NCBI RefSeq assembly: GCF_002042965.1
Contig: NZ_MZNT01000017.1
Coordinates: 1-64,000 of the forward strand
Direction: 5' to 3'
Length of the DNA: 64,000 nt
DNA from: Paenibacillus sp. 32352
Lineage (GTDB): Bacteria; Bacillota; Bacilli; Paenibacillales; NBRC-103111
Shown: in pieces, positions 15,265 through 23,570 of the stretch
Layout of the letters: the number at the start of each line of letters is the position of its first letter
How positions within the stretch are numbered: the stretch's first letter is position 1
Program-made: the position numbers and the translations under genes
Notes under the pieces: model-generated
What the model was told of the DNA's origin: nothing
What the model saw: the letters and a program-made list of their open reading frames with translations, nothing else
Database searches by the model: none

Positions 15265-15312
15265 AACTATTTAGGGATATTGAATAACGATGATTAAGGA
15301 GTTGTCCTATAC

Positions 15313-16413
15313 ATGGCTTTGAAAGCTGGGATCGTGGGCCTGCCGAACGTTGGCAAATCCACTTTATTTAATGCGATTACGCAAGCGGGCGCTGAGTCGG
15401 CGAACTATCCTTTCTGTACGATTGATCCGAACGTAGGGGTAGTAGAGGTTCCCGATGAGCGGCTGGTCAAGTTGACGGAGATGGTTGTTCCTAAAAATGT
15501 CGTTCCTACGGCATTTGAATTTGTAGATATTGCAGGACTTGTTAAGGGCGCTAGCCGCGGCGAAGGACTGGGCAACAAGTTCCTTGCCCACATCCGGGAA
15601 GTGGACGCTATCGTTCACGTTGTCCGCTGCTTCCAGGATGAGAACATTACACACGTGTCCGGTACGGTCAATCCTATCAGCGATATCGAAACGATCAACC
15701 TGGAGCTGATCCTGGCTGACGTAGAATCAGTTGAGAAGCGGATTGAACGTTCCCGTAAAAATATGAAAAGCGGCGACAAAAAATACGCGGCTGAAGTGGA
15801 GTGTCTGGAGCGGGTGAAAGAGGCGCTGTATAACGATAAGCCGGCCCGCAGCGTAGATTTGAGCGATGACGAGAAGCTGCTGATCCGCGATCTTCACCTA
15901 CTGACGATGAAGCCGATGCTCTATGCGGCTAATGTGAGCGAAGAAGAAGTAGCCAATGCGGATGATAATCCTTTGGTACAAAAGGTGCGTGAATACGCTG
16001 CTCTGGAAGGAGCAGAGGTTGTTCCCATCAGCGCCAAGGTAGAATCCGAAATTGCCGAGCTTGAAGGCGAAGACAAAGAGATGTTCCTGGAGGAGCTCGG
16101 GCTGCAGGAATCCGGTTTGAATCGTCTGATCAAGGCTGCCTACAAGCTGCTTGGCTTGTATACTTATTTCACCGCTGGAGTTCAGGAGGTTCGTGCATGG
16201 ACCATCCGCAAGGGCATGAAGGCTCCGCAAGCGGCTGGAGTCATCCATACCGATTTCGAACGCGGGTTTATCCGTGCAGAGGTTGTCAGCTATGATGATT
16301 TGGTCAATGCGGGCTCGATGAACGCAGCGAAAGAAAAAGGACAGCTTCGCCTGGAAGGGAAAGATTACGTGGTGCAGGACGGCGATGTTATGCACTTCCG
16401 TTTCAACGTCTAA
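15313..16413 (+). CDS. ychF: Redox-regulated ATPase/GTPase YchF
   Basis: OBG-family P-loop NTPase of 366 residues associated with ribosomes; the family prefers ATP. The Walker A motif is GLPNVGKSTLFNA and the switch II motif is DIAGLVKGASRGEGLGN. A coiled-coil insertion is at about 125-200, and a C-terminal TGS domain carries the VRAWTIRKGMKAPQAAG stretch. The ATG at 15313 follows AAGGAGTTG. It is 39 bases upstream of prfA and probably shares its transcript. Confidence 0.97.
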   Translation: MALKAGIVGLPNVGKSTLFNAITQAGAESANYPFCTIDPNVGVVEVPDERLVKLTEMVVPKNVVPTAFEFVDIAGLVKGASRGEGLGNKFLAHIREVDAIVHVVRCFQDENITHVSGTVNPISDIETINLELILADVESVEKRIERSRKNMKSGDKKYAAEVECLERVKEALYNDKPARSVDLSDDEKLLIRDLHLLTMKPMLYAANVSEEEVANADDNPLVQKVREYAALEGAEVVPISAKVESEIAELEGEDKEMFLEELGLQESGLNRLIKAAYKLLGLYTYFTAGVQEVRAWTIRKGMKAPQAAGVIHTDFERGFIRAEVVSYDDLVNAGSMNAAKEKGQLRLEGKDYVVQDGDVMHFRFNV

Positions 16414-16452
16414 ACTATATACTATCTGAAGAGACATAAGGGGTGAATGATG

Positions 16453-17526
16453 ATGCTAGACAGACTGCAATCACTTGCGGACCGTTATGAAAAACTAAGC
16501 GAGCTGCTGTGTGATCCGGATGTAACGAGCGATACGAAAAAGCTGCGGGAGTACTCCAAGGAGCAATCCGACCTTCAAGAGTCTTACGAGGCTTATACGG
16601 AATATAAAGGTGTTGTAGAGCAGTACGAGGCGGCACGGGCCATGCAGAATGAGAAGCTGGACGATGAAATGCGCGAGCTCGTCAAAATGGAGCTGGAGGA
16701 GCTGTCCCAGCGCAAGGAGGAGCTCGAGGAGCGCATCAAAATTTTGATGCTTCCGAAGGACCCTAACGACGACAAAAACGTTATCGTCGAAATCCGCGGC
16801 GCCGCAGGCGGCGATGAAGCGGCGTTATTTGCAGCCGATCTATACCGGATGTACACGAAGTACGCCGATACACAAGGCTGGAGAACGGAAATTATGGATG
16901 TCAGCATGAATGATCTCGGCGGCTTCAAAGAGATTATTTTCATGGTAAACGGCAAGGGAGCCTACAGCAAGCTGAAATTCGAGAGCGGCGCCCACCGGGT
17001 TCAACGTATTCCGACGACAGAGTCGGGCGGACGGATTCATACATCGACTTCTACCGTTGCGGTGCTGCCGGAAATGGAAGATATCGATATCGAAATTAAC
17101 GATAACGATATCCGCGTCGACACGTTCTGTTCCAGCGGTGCCGGCGGACAGTCCGTTAACACGACGAAATCGGCGGTTCGGGTAACCCACGTACCGACGG
17201 GCATTGTTGCGACATGTCAGGACGGAAAGTCGCAGAACTCCAATAAAGAAAAAGCACTTCAGGTGCTTCGTGCCCGGATTTTCGATAAGCTGCAGCAGGA
17301 AGAAATGTCCAAGTATGCTGGTGAGCGGAAAAGCAAAGTGGGTACAGGAGATCGAAGCGAACGCATTAGAACCTATAACTTCCCACAAAGCCGTGTGACC
17401 GACCATCGTATCGGTTTGACGCTCCATCGTTTGGATGCTGTATTGAACGGCGATATGGATGAGATCATCTCTTCCTTGACGATTGCTGCCCAATCGGAGC
17501 TTATGGATAAAGGGGAACAAGTGTAA
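16453..17526 (+). CDS. prfA: Peptide chain release factor 1
   Basis: Class I release factor for UAA and UAG stop codons, about 357 residues. The catalytic GGQ is in CSSGAGGQSVNTTKSAVR, and the anticodon-like tripeptide is within QRIPTTESGGR. Three ATG codons stand in a row (16447, 16450, 16453); the third is chosen because AAGGGGTGA ends seven bases before it and because homologues begin MLDRL. The next gene, prmC, encodes the enzyme that methylates the GGQ glutamine. Confidence 0.97.
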   Translation: MLDRLQSLADRYEKLSELLCDPDVTSDTKKLREYSKEQSDLQESYEAYTEYKGVVEQYEAARAMQNEKLDDEMRELVKMELEELSQRKEELEERIKILMLPKDPNDDKNVIVEIRGAAGGDEAALFAADLYRMYTKYADTQGWRTEIMDVSMNDLGGFKEIIFMVNGKGAYSKLKFESGAHRVQRIPTTESGGRIHTSTSTVAVLPEMEDIDIEINDNDIRVDTFCSSGAGGQSVNTTKSAVRVTHVPTGIVATCQDGKSQNSNKEKALQVLRARIFDKLQQEEMSKYAGERKSKVGTGDRSERIRTYNFPQSRVTDHRIGLTLHRLDAVLNGDMDEIISSLTIAAQSELMDKGEQV

Positions 17527-17530
17527 ACCA

Positions 17531-18421
17531 ATGACCGTCGAACGGAAGTTGACGATTCGTGAAGCCTATGTTGAGGCTTCTTCTTTTTTACAGGGGCATG
17601 AAGTGAGTGAAGCATCCAATTGCGCCGAGCTGCTGCTGCAGCATCTGCTGGGCTGGAGCCGCAGTGAAATGCTGCTTCGCTGGCAGGAAATGTTCCCCGT
17701 GGAACTTGAAGGGCAATGGTGCGAGCTGTTGAAGCGTAAAGCGGCAGGAGAGCCGGTCCAATACATTATCGGAGAACAGGATTTCTACGGGCGTACCTTC
17801 AAGGTGACGCCGGCCGTGCTTATCCCGCGTCCGGAAACCGAGCTGCTGGTGGAACAAGTGGTTATGCTCGGAACTGAGCTGTGGCCTTCACAAGAGGCAT
17901 CTCCACTTGTTGCTGACATAGGAGCGGGAAGCGGAGCGATAGCCGTAAGTCTTGCCGCGGAGCGCCCATCCTGGCGTCTGATGAGCTCGGATATATCGTC
18001 TGCTGCGCTTGCGGTTGCAAAGGCAAATGCAGAACGCCTGGGAGTGGCGGGAAGGATCTCGTTCCTGGAGGGGGATCTGCTGGCACCCTATATCCAACAA
18101 GGGCTGCGCCTTGATGCGGTTGTATCCAATCCTCCCTATATACCCGAGGAGGATGAGGGGGGATTGATGCCCGAGGTGCGCTTGTTCGAGCCGGCTTCCG
18201 CATTGTATGGCGGGAAGGACGGTCTCGTGCTGTATCGGCGTCTCATTGCTCAGCTGAAGGAGCTGACCTCGATGCCCTCCCTTGTCGGACTGGAAGTCGG
18301 CATGGGGCAAGCCAAGGTGGTGTCGGACATGCTTGCCGCATTAGAGGCTTGGGACGGGATTCGGCTGGTTCCCGACTTGGCGGGAATTGACCGGCATGTT
18401 ATAGCTTGGAAGCGGAGATAA
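17531..18421 (+). CDS. prmC: Peptide chain release factor N5-glutamine methyltransferase
   Basis: SAM-dependent methyltransferase of 296 residues that modifies the GGQ glutamine of release factors. The N-terminal helical domain binds the factor. The SAM-binding motif VADIGAGSGAIAVSLA and the catalytic NPPY (VVSNPPYIPEEDE) are intact. It starts four bases after the prfA stop. The nearest ribosome binding site, AAAGGGGAA, lies inside prfA at a rather long distance, so translation may be coupled. Confidence 0.95.
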   Translation: MTVERKLTIREAYVEASSFLQGHEVSEASNCAELLLQHLLGWSRSEMLLRWQEMFPVELEGQWCELLKRKAAGEPVQYIIGEQDFYGRTFKVTPAVLIPRPETELLVEQVVMLGTELWPSQEASPLVADIGAGSGAIAVSLAAERPSWRLMSSDISSAALAVAKANAERLGVAGRISFLEGDLLAPYIQQGLRLDAVVSNPPYIPEEDEGGLMPEVRLFEPASALYGGKDGLVLYRRLIAQLKELTSMPSLVGLEVGMGQAKVVSDMLAALEAWDGIRLVPDLAGIDRHVIAWKRR

Positions 18422-18441
18422 GGGACGTAGTGCCCGGATCA

Positions 18442-18471
18442 GCATAAAAGCCAGGTGGTTGGGCAAGGAGA
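18442..18471 (+). promoter_or_regulatory. Candidate sigma-F promoter of spoIIR
   Basis: GCATA (18442-18446), a 15-base spacer and GGCAAGGAGA (18462-18471) resemble the forespore sigma-F consensus (GYATA, 15, GGNNANANTR), with two mismatches in the -10. It lies about 110 bases before spoIIR, which is sigma-F dependent in B. subtilis. Confidence 0.45.
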
Positions 18472-18578
18472 GGCACAAACTATTCTCTCTAGTAAAAATT
18501 GATAGATTACTAGGTTTAAAACCTCTCGGATCGGTTCATACTAATGCTATGAAGCGGATACGAGAGGGGCGACAAGCC

Positions 18579-19376
18579 ATGGTGAGAAGAACTTCCCGGG
18601 TTCGATATTTTTATATAGCTTTTGCACTTATTCTATTAATGTTTTGTTGGGAAGCCCAAAAGGAAAATACGGTTGTGTTTGCCTCCAAGGCGGAGAGTGC
18701 TTCCGCCAGTATAGAGGGGGTAATCCCTCAAGAATCGATACGACTTCGAATATTGGCTAATTCGGATTCACCATCCGATCAATGGATAAAAAGAGAAGTT
18801 CGTGATGCTATCGTGGAACAAATGCAGCAGTGGGTTACCGGTCCGCAAACGATTGAGGAAGCGAGACAAACGGTCCGCAGCCATTTGCCTGAGCTGAGTG
18901 AATTGGTGGGGCAGACGCTCCGCAAAAACGGATTTGACTACGTTTATCAGGTTGAGCTTGGCGTTGTTCCGTTCCCAACCAAAATGTACGGAAATCAAGT
19001 ATACCCTGCGGGCAATTATGAGGCGCTTCGCGTCTCCATCGGTAATGCAGAAGGACAAAACTGGTGGTGCGTCCTGTTTCCTCCGCTGTGCTTCGTAGAT
19101 TCGGAGGTCATTGCCAAAAATCCGAATGAGGTCCGCGCAGAAGCGGTGCCTGAAGCGGAGAAGGAATCTGCGAATAAAGCGAAGGATCACCAAGAGGAGA
19201 AAACAGGTAAAGACGCGAAAACGGCCAAAACGGCTAATAAGGCAGCCGAGACAAAAGGCGCAGCGCCAGCCGCAGGCAAGACTGCAGTGGCTAAGGCTGA
19301 TGTACAACCGGAGCAGCCGGAAGTTCGTTTCTTCCTTTGGGATTTGATGAAGAAGCTAGGCTCGCTGTTTGCGTAG
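18579..19376 (+). CDS. spoIIR: Stage II sporulation protein R
   Basis: Forespore-secreted signalling protein that triggers SpoIIGA to process pro-sigma-E in the mother cell. The 265-residue product has an N-terminal signal/anchor helix (FYIAFALILLMFCW), then the conserved domain (IRLRILANSDSPSDQ near residue 54, and FPTKMYGNQVYPAGNYEALRV). A Lys/Ala/Glu-rich linker occupies about residues 186-248 before a short conserved tail (RFFLWDLMKKL). The ATG at 18579 follows GAGAGGGG by nine bases. The position after prfA-prmC is conserved with B. subtilis. Confidence 0.94.
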   Translation: MVRRTSRVRYFYIAFALILLMFCWEAQKENTVVFASKAESASASIEGVIPQESIRLRILANSDSPSDQWIKREVRDAIVEQMQQWVTGPQTIEEARQTVRSHLPELSELVGQTLRKNGFDYVYQVELGVVPFPTKMYGNQVYPAGNYEALRVSIGNAEGQNWWCVLFPPLCFVDSEVIAKNPNEVRAEAVPEAEKESANKAKDHQEEKTGKDAKTAKTANKAAETKGAAPAAGKTAVAKADVQPEQPEVRFFLWDLMKKLGSLFA

Positions 19377-19485
19377 TCCTAGGTAGTGAGTATAGACTTG
19401 CAGGAATAATGGGTACTCCTCGCAAGAAATCGAGGACTGAACGGATTAAGAGACGCATGGAAAATGGATTAAGGGTGGAGTAAGG

Positions 19486-20559
19486 ATGACAGCATACTGG
19501 AAGGTCTCGCCCGAGCAGCCGCAGCCGGAATCGTTGGCGGAAGCTGCACAGACCCTGAAGCAGGGAGGGCTTGTAGCGTTTCCTACGGAAACGGTATACG
19601 GCTTGGGGGCTGACGCCCGCCAAACGAGAGCCGTTGAACAAATTTTCAAGGCCAAAGGAAGGCCTTCGGATAATCCGCTTATCGTCCATATCGCAGACCG
19701 GTCTCAAGTAGAGGAGCTCGCCGCTTCTCCGGATGAGGCCGTTTCGCGTTTGCTGGACGCCTTCTGGCCGGGGCCGCTCACGGTCGTGCTGCCCGTCCGG
19801 CCAGGCGTTCTGTCCCCGCTTGTCACCGCGGGGCTGGATTCGGTCGGGCTGCGGATGCCCGACCATCCGGTGGCGCTGCAGCTGATTGCCGCTGCAGGCT
19901 GCCCTGTGGCCGCGCCGAGCGCTAACCGCTCGGGCAGGCCCAGTCCAACACAAGCGCAGCATGTGTTGGAGGATCTCGCTGGCCGCATCGACGGCATCGT
20001 GGACGGGGGGCCGACCGGAGTCGGCGTCGAGTCCACGGTGGTGGAGTACACCCCGGCCGCAGGCGAAGCCGGCGGCGGTGTGCTCCACATTCTGCGGCCC
20101 GGCGGCATTACGGCAGCGCAGCTTCGCGAGGCGCTGCCCGGCATCACGGTGCGCGAAGCCTCAGCGCACCAAGAGCCCTCCGCGGCACCCCGCGCGCCGG
20201 GGATGAAGTACACGCATTACGCCCCGCGCGGCGTAATGACCCTCGTTCAGGGCGATGCTCCTGAACGGGTGCTCGCTCGCATCCAGCGCGAGCTCGACGA
20301 AGCGCACGCGCGCGGGGAACGCACAGGCGTTCTCACGTACCGTGAGCACGCCCCGCTGCTGCGCGCGGACCATATCGTCGCCTGCGGAAGCGTCGGCGAC
20401 CTGGAATCGCTGGCGCACGGGCTGTACGCCGCGCTGCGGGAATTCGATGAAGCGGGGATCCACTTCATCATGGGGGAAACATGCCCCGAGGAGGGCATCG
20501 GGGCCGCGATTATGAACCGGCTGCGCAAGGCGGCCGGAGACCGTATCATTCATGTCTGA
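19486..20559 (+). CDS. ywlC: Threonylcarbamoyl-AMP synthase (Sua5/YwlC)
   Basis: Makes threonylcarbamoyl-AMP from threonine, bicarbonate and ATP for the t6A modification of tRNAs reading ANN codons. The 357 residues comprise an N-terminal YrdC domain (about 15-200; VAFPTETVYGLGADA, KGRPSDNPLIVHI, APSANRSGRPSPT) and a C-terminal Sua5 domain (about 235-357) after the linker PGMKYTHYAPRG. The ATG follows GTGGAGTAAGG. The second half of the gene is visibly richer in G+C than its neighbours. The order spoIIR-ywlC-mntP-ywlE matches B. subtilis. Confidence 0.95.
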   Translation: MTAYWKVSPEQPQPESLAEAAQTLKQGGLVAFPTETVYGLGADARQTRAVEQIFKAKGRPSDNPLIVHIADRSQVEELAASPDEAVSRLLDAFWPGPLTVVLPVRPGVLSPLVTAGLDSVGLRMPDHPVALQLIAAAGCPVAAPSANRSGRPSPTQAQHVLEDLAGRIDGIVDGGPTGVGVESTVVEYTPAAGEAGGGVLHILRPGGITAAQLREALPGITVREASAHQEPSAAPRAPGMKYTHYAPRGVMTLVQGDAPERVLARIQRELDEAHARGERTGVLTYREHAPLLRADHIVACGSVGDLESLAHGLYAALREFDEAGIHFIMGETCPEEGIGAAIMNRLRKAAGDRIIHV

Positions 20560-20563
20560 TGAT

Positions 20564-20606
20564 TACACCGGCATTTCGCCTGAAGGGCGTTGCCGGTGTA
20601 TTTTTT
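20564..20606 (+). terminator. Rho-independent terminator after ywlC
   Basis: TACACCGGCA and TGCCGGTGTA form a perfect 10-bp stem followed by six T residues. Confidence 0.9.
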
Positions 20607-20818
20607 AACATACATATAATGCAGAACCGCTTCACATCTATCCAGCCCTCGCTAGGATATACATGAATAAATCCGGCCGTTATTGCGAAAAATGGCAGTG
20701 AATTGCGAGTTTGTCCGTATACTCCGAAGTGGAACCGATCCGTTAGCTCTCTCCCAGTCATGATTCTGGACTCGTCCGCATATGTTGATTAGGGACGGGG
20801 ACAAGGGGTGAGTATAGA

Positions 20819-21382
20819 ATGGATTGGACATCTCCGCTAATGGTGGGGCAGTTTATCGCTATATTGATCATGGCTATCGCTTTGGGACTGGATGCTCTAT
20901 CGCTCGGCATTGGCATAGGGATGAAGGGCATACGCAAGCTGGACATTGCTAAGCTCAGCTTTGTCATTGCTGTATTTCATATGGTTATGCCGCTGATGGG
21001 CATGTTTACGGGCAGCTACGTCAGCTCTTTGATGGGCGGCATTGCCACCAAGGTCGGAGGGGCGCTGCTGCTGCTTCTCGGCATTCATATGGTGTACAGC
21101 TCCTTGAAAGGGGAAGAAGTAAAATCCATCGATCACCGTACGCTGGGAGGCTTGCTTCTTTTTGCGCTCAGCGTCAGCATCGATTCCTTTTCTGTCGGCG
21201 TCTCTCTTGGCATGTTTGCCGGAGATATGGCGTTAACCGTGATCATGTTCGGAACCGTTGGAGGGATCATGTCCATTATCGGCCTTTTGCTGGGCAGCAA
21301 GATGGGACGATGGATCGGTGAGTATGGAGAAGCGATGGGCGGAGTGATTTTATTGGCCTTCGGCGTGCATTTTTTATTATAA
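20819..21382 (+). CDS. mntP: Manganese efflux pump MntP
   Basis: A 187-residue membrane protein with six predicted helices in two homologous halves, typical of MntP. Conserved acidic motifs lie in helices: ALGLDALSLGIGIG in the first half and SVSIDSFSVGVSLG in the second. It exports Mn2+ from the cytoplasm. GGGGTGAGTATAG precedes the ATG. The roughly 210-base leader before it shows no yybP-ykoY manganese riboswitch signature that I can see. Confidence 0.92.
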   Translation: MDWTSPLMVGQFIAILIMAIALGLDALSLGIGIGMKGIRKLDIAKLSFVIAVFHMVMPLMGMFTGSYVSSLMGGIATKVGGALLLLLGIHMVYSSLKGEEVKSIDHRTLGGLLLFALSVSIDSFSVGVSLGMFAGDMALTVIMFGTVGGIMSIIGLLLGSKMGRWIGEYGEAMGGVILLAFGVHFLL

Positions 21383-21500
21383 AACCGGCCTAATTGATGA
21401 AAACCATGGCTCGACCGTTCCCTATTTTCAAACATTTGAGGTACAATAAAAGGGAAGGCTGATTACAGCCTATATTGAATAGTAAAGGCAGGGATCCCAG

Positions 21501-22085
21501 ATGAATCGAATCTTATTCGTTTGTACCGGCAACACCTGCCGCAGTCCGATGGCTGAAGGCTTGCTCCGGAAGCTGCTGGCGGAACATGATTTGCACCATC
21601 TTGAAGTCCGCTCGGCGGGGGTTGCAGCTTATGACGGCACACCGGTATCCCATCATGCGGCAGCCGTATTAAAGGAGCATGGATCGGATTGCAGCATGAC
21701 CTCCAGCGCATTATCGAGCGATTTGATTGCGTGGGCTGATGTGGTGCTGACGATGACGTCGGGACATAAGCAGCACGCGATAGGCAAATATCCGGAGTTC
21801 GTCGATAAAATATATACGCTGAAAGAGTACGTGGAGGACGATCCGGAAGCCGCCGGTCGCATCGCGGAGATGGAACGGCTGATTGCCGATTTGCAGGTGA
21901 AGCGGGCATTGTCCCAGCAGGTAACCGATGAGGAGAGGGCACGAATCCTGACGCTGGAGCGCACGCTTCCGGATTACGATATTGCCGATCCGTTCGGGGG
22001 CTCCTTAGCTCAATATCGGGCGTGCGCAGCGGAGATTGAGGCCGCGCTGCTGAAGCTGATCCATAAGCTGAAAGCGGCAAGGTAA
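21501..22085 (+). CDS. ywlE: Protein-arginine phosphatase of the LMW-PTP family
   Basis: Low-molecular-weight phosphatase fold, 194 residues. The P-loop VCTGNTCRSPMAE has the nucleophile Cys8 and Arg14. Thr12 stands at the position that makes B. subtilis YwlE specific for phospho-arginine, so arginine phosphatase activity opposing McsB is likely. The general-acid DP motif is in DIADPFGGS. A charged insertion around residues 115-160 makes it longer than the approximately 150-residue family norm. The order mntP-ywlE-rpiB is as in B. subtilis. Confidence 0.92.
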   Translation: MNRILFVCTGNTCRSPMAEGLLRKLLAEHDLHHLEVRSAGVAAYDGTPVSHHAAAVLKEHGSDCSMTSSALSSDLIAWADVVLTMTSGHKQHAIGKYPEFVDKIYTLKEYVEDDPEAAGRIAEMERLIADLQVKRALSQQVTDEERARILTLERTLPDYDIADPFGGSLAQYRACAAEIEAALLKLIHKLKAAR

Positions 22086-22143
22086 CGGATTTTCCTGATT
22101 CATTGCTATCCGTGTGTTCGGGAATTGGACTCACTTTTTAGGC

Positions 22144-22172
22144 TTTACACATGACGCTATTTCCGCTATGAT
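22144..22172 (+). promoter_or_regulatory. Promoter of the riboswitch-rpiB-ywlG-glyA unit
   Basis: TTTACA (22144-22149), a 17-base spacer and TATGAT (22167-22172) place the transcription start just before the ZTP aptamer. Confidence 0.75.
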
Positions 22173-22189
22173 AAAGGTACAATGTAGGG

Positions 22190-22261
22190 CCTTGATGTAA
22201 CTGGCGACGAGTGGGTTTAACCACAGTGGAGCATCGAGGTACACGGCCGGTCGCCTGGGCA
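22190..22261 (+). ncRNA. ZTP (pfl) riboswitch aptamer
   Basis: The RNA shows the hallmarks of the ZMP/ZTP riboswitch: P1 formed by CCTTGATG (22190-22197) and CATCGAGG (22232-22239), the ACTGGCGA junction, a GTGGGTTTAACCAC hairpin, and the strongly conserved 3' element GCCGGTCGCCTGGGCA. It is followed at once by a terminator, so ligand binding should favour read-through. ZTP signals shortage of 10-formyl-tetrahydrofolate, which fits control of glyA at the end of this operon. Confidence 0.9.
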
Positions 22262-22306
22262 AAGAGCATCGTTGTGCTGGATACAGCACGCTGCATGCTC
22301 TTTTTT
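22262..22306 (+). terminator. Riboswitch-controlled terminator
   Basis: AAGAGCAT pairs with ATGCTCTT, with an inner TGTGCT/AGCACG helix, and is followed by TTTTTT. It starts at the last bases of the ZTP aptamer, so the two folds can compete. Confidence 0.88.
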
Positions 22307-22366
22307 CGTGTTTCGGCTATCTATCGGTTATAATGGAGCTAACTATGTTAGGAGGCGAAGGACAAT

Positions 22367-22825
22367 ATGAAAATTGCTATTGGTGCAGATCATGCAGGAT
22401 TTCGTTTGAAGGATGAATTGGTGGGCTATATTGAATCATTGGGTCATCAGGTGGCGGATATGGGCTACAACAGCACAGATTCCGTCGACTACCCGGATTA
22501 TGCCATTGCCGTCTGTGATCAAGTGGTTTCGGGTCAAGCCGACAAAGGGATTCTGGTTTGCGGCACAGGGATCGGCATGACGATTGCCGCCAACAAAGTG
22601 CCTGGCATCCGCTGTGCATTGGTGCATGACTTGTTCTCGGCTAAGGCGACTCGCGAGCATAACGATACGAATGTGCTTGCCATGGGAGAGAGAGTTATTG
22701 GCCCGGGCGTTGCGCAGGAGATCGTGAAAGTCTGGCTGGAAACCGAGTTCTCGCAAGGGGAACGCCACCAAAATCGCATTAACAAAGTCAAGGCGTTGGA
22801 AGACAAGTACTCGCTTCATCCGTAA
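22367..22825 (+). CDS. rpiB: Ribose-5-phosphate isomerase B
   Basis: Interconverts ribulose 5-phosphate and ribose 5-phosphate in the pentose phosphate pathway; 152 residues. Conserved elements are IGADHAGFRLKDEL at the N-terminus, the active-site cysteine in VCGTGIGM, and HNDTNVLAMGERVIG. The ATG follows TAGGAGGCGAAGG. It is the first gene behind the ZTP riboswitch, which ties ribose phosphate supply to one-carbon and purine status. Confidence 0.96.
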   Translation: MKIAIGADHAGFRLKDELVGYIESLGHQVADMGYNSTDSVDYPDYAIAVCDQVVSGQADKGILVCGTGIGMTIAANKVPGIRCALVHDLFSAKATREHNDTNVLAMGERVIGPGVAQEIVKVWLETEFSQGERHQNRINKVKALEDKYSLHP

Positions 22826-22853
22826 GCGGAAAGCCTGACGAAAGAGGCGATTC

Positions 22854-23486
22854 ATGATGGACAACGCAGAACAATTCCGGCAGGCTGCAGCGGAACCAGC
22901 ATCATTGGACATAAGCGCCATTCGCGGCCATTTGGAACAGGCGCTTCGCGAGCTGATACAGGCGGGACATATTGAAGCAGGGCAGATTATCGTCTTCGGA
23001 ACCAGCACAAGCGAGGTGCTCGGCAAGCATATCGGAACGTCCGGTACGGAGGAAGTGGCGGAACAGCTGTTTGCAGCCATGGAGGCCGTGAGGAAGGAAG
23101 TCCGCTTTTATCCGGCTTATCAATGCTGCGAGCATTTGAACCGGGCTCTGGTAGTTGAACGAGAAGCGATGAAGGAGTACCGACTCGATCCGGTTTCCGT
23201 TATTCCGGTGCCCAGAGCAGGCGGCTCCATGGCTTCCTATGCGTTTAAAAACTTGCCGCAGGCTTGTGTCGTTGAGACCATCGAGGCTCACGCCGGCATC
23301 GATATCGGAGGCACGCTCATCGGGATGCATCTGAAGAGAGTGGCGGTTCCGTTCAAACCGTCGATCCGAATGATTGGACATGCGTCCATTCTTGCTGCCT
23401 ATACCCGTCCGAAGCTTATCGGAGGTGCACGCGCGGTTTATGATATGGACAGCGCTGAACCGCAAGGGGCTGGCTCGTGTACTTGA
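22854..23486 (+). CDS. ywlG: YwlG, UPF0340/TIGR01440 family protein
   Basis: A 210-residue cytosolic protein of the YwlG family, whose function is unknown. Recognisable features are FGTSTSEVLGKHIGT near residue 50, CCEHLNRALV, and IDIGGTLIGMHLKRVAVP. Adjacent ATG codons at 22854 and 22857 follow GAGGCGAT. It lies between rpiB and glyA, as in B. subtilis, and shares their transcript, so a role near ribose phosphate or one-carbon metabolism is possible but unproven. Confidence 0.9.
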   Translation: MMDNAEQFRQAAAEPASLDISAIRGHLEQALRELIQAGHIEAGQIIVFGTSTSEVLGKHIGTSGTEEVAEQLFAAMEAVRKEVRFYPAYQCCEHLNRALVVEREAMKEYRLDPVSVIPVPRAGGSMASYAFKNLPQACVVETIEAHAGIDIGGTLIGMHLKRVAVPFKPSIRMIGHASILAAYTRPKLIGGARAVYDMDSAEPQGAGSCT

Positions 23487-23570
23487 CGAACGAGTAACTC
23501 ATGATTTTGTTTAAGCAGGGAATTTTTCTCTTTATTAAAAATATAAGCTCATCCCGAGGAGGAACTTACT

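Noticed and set aside
20607..20818. Manganese (yybP-ykoY) riboswitch in the mntP leader
   Set aside because: The leader is long enough, but the conserved loop sequences of that class are not visible.
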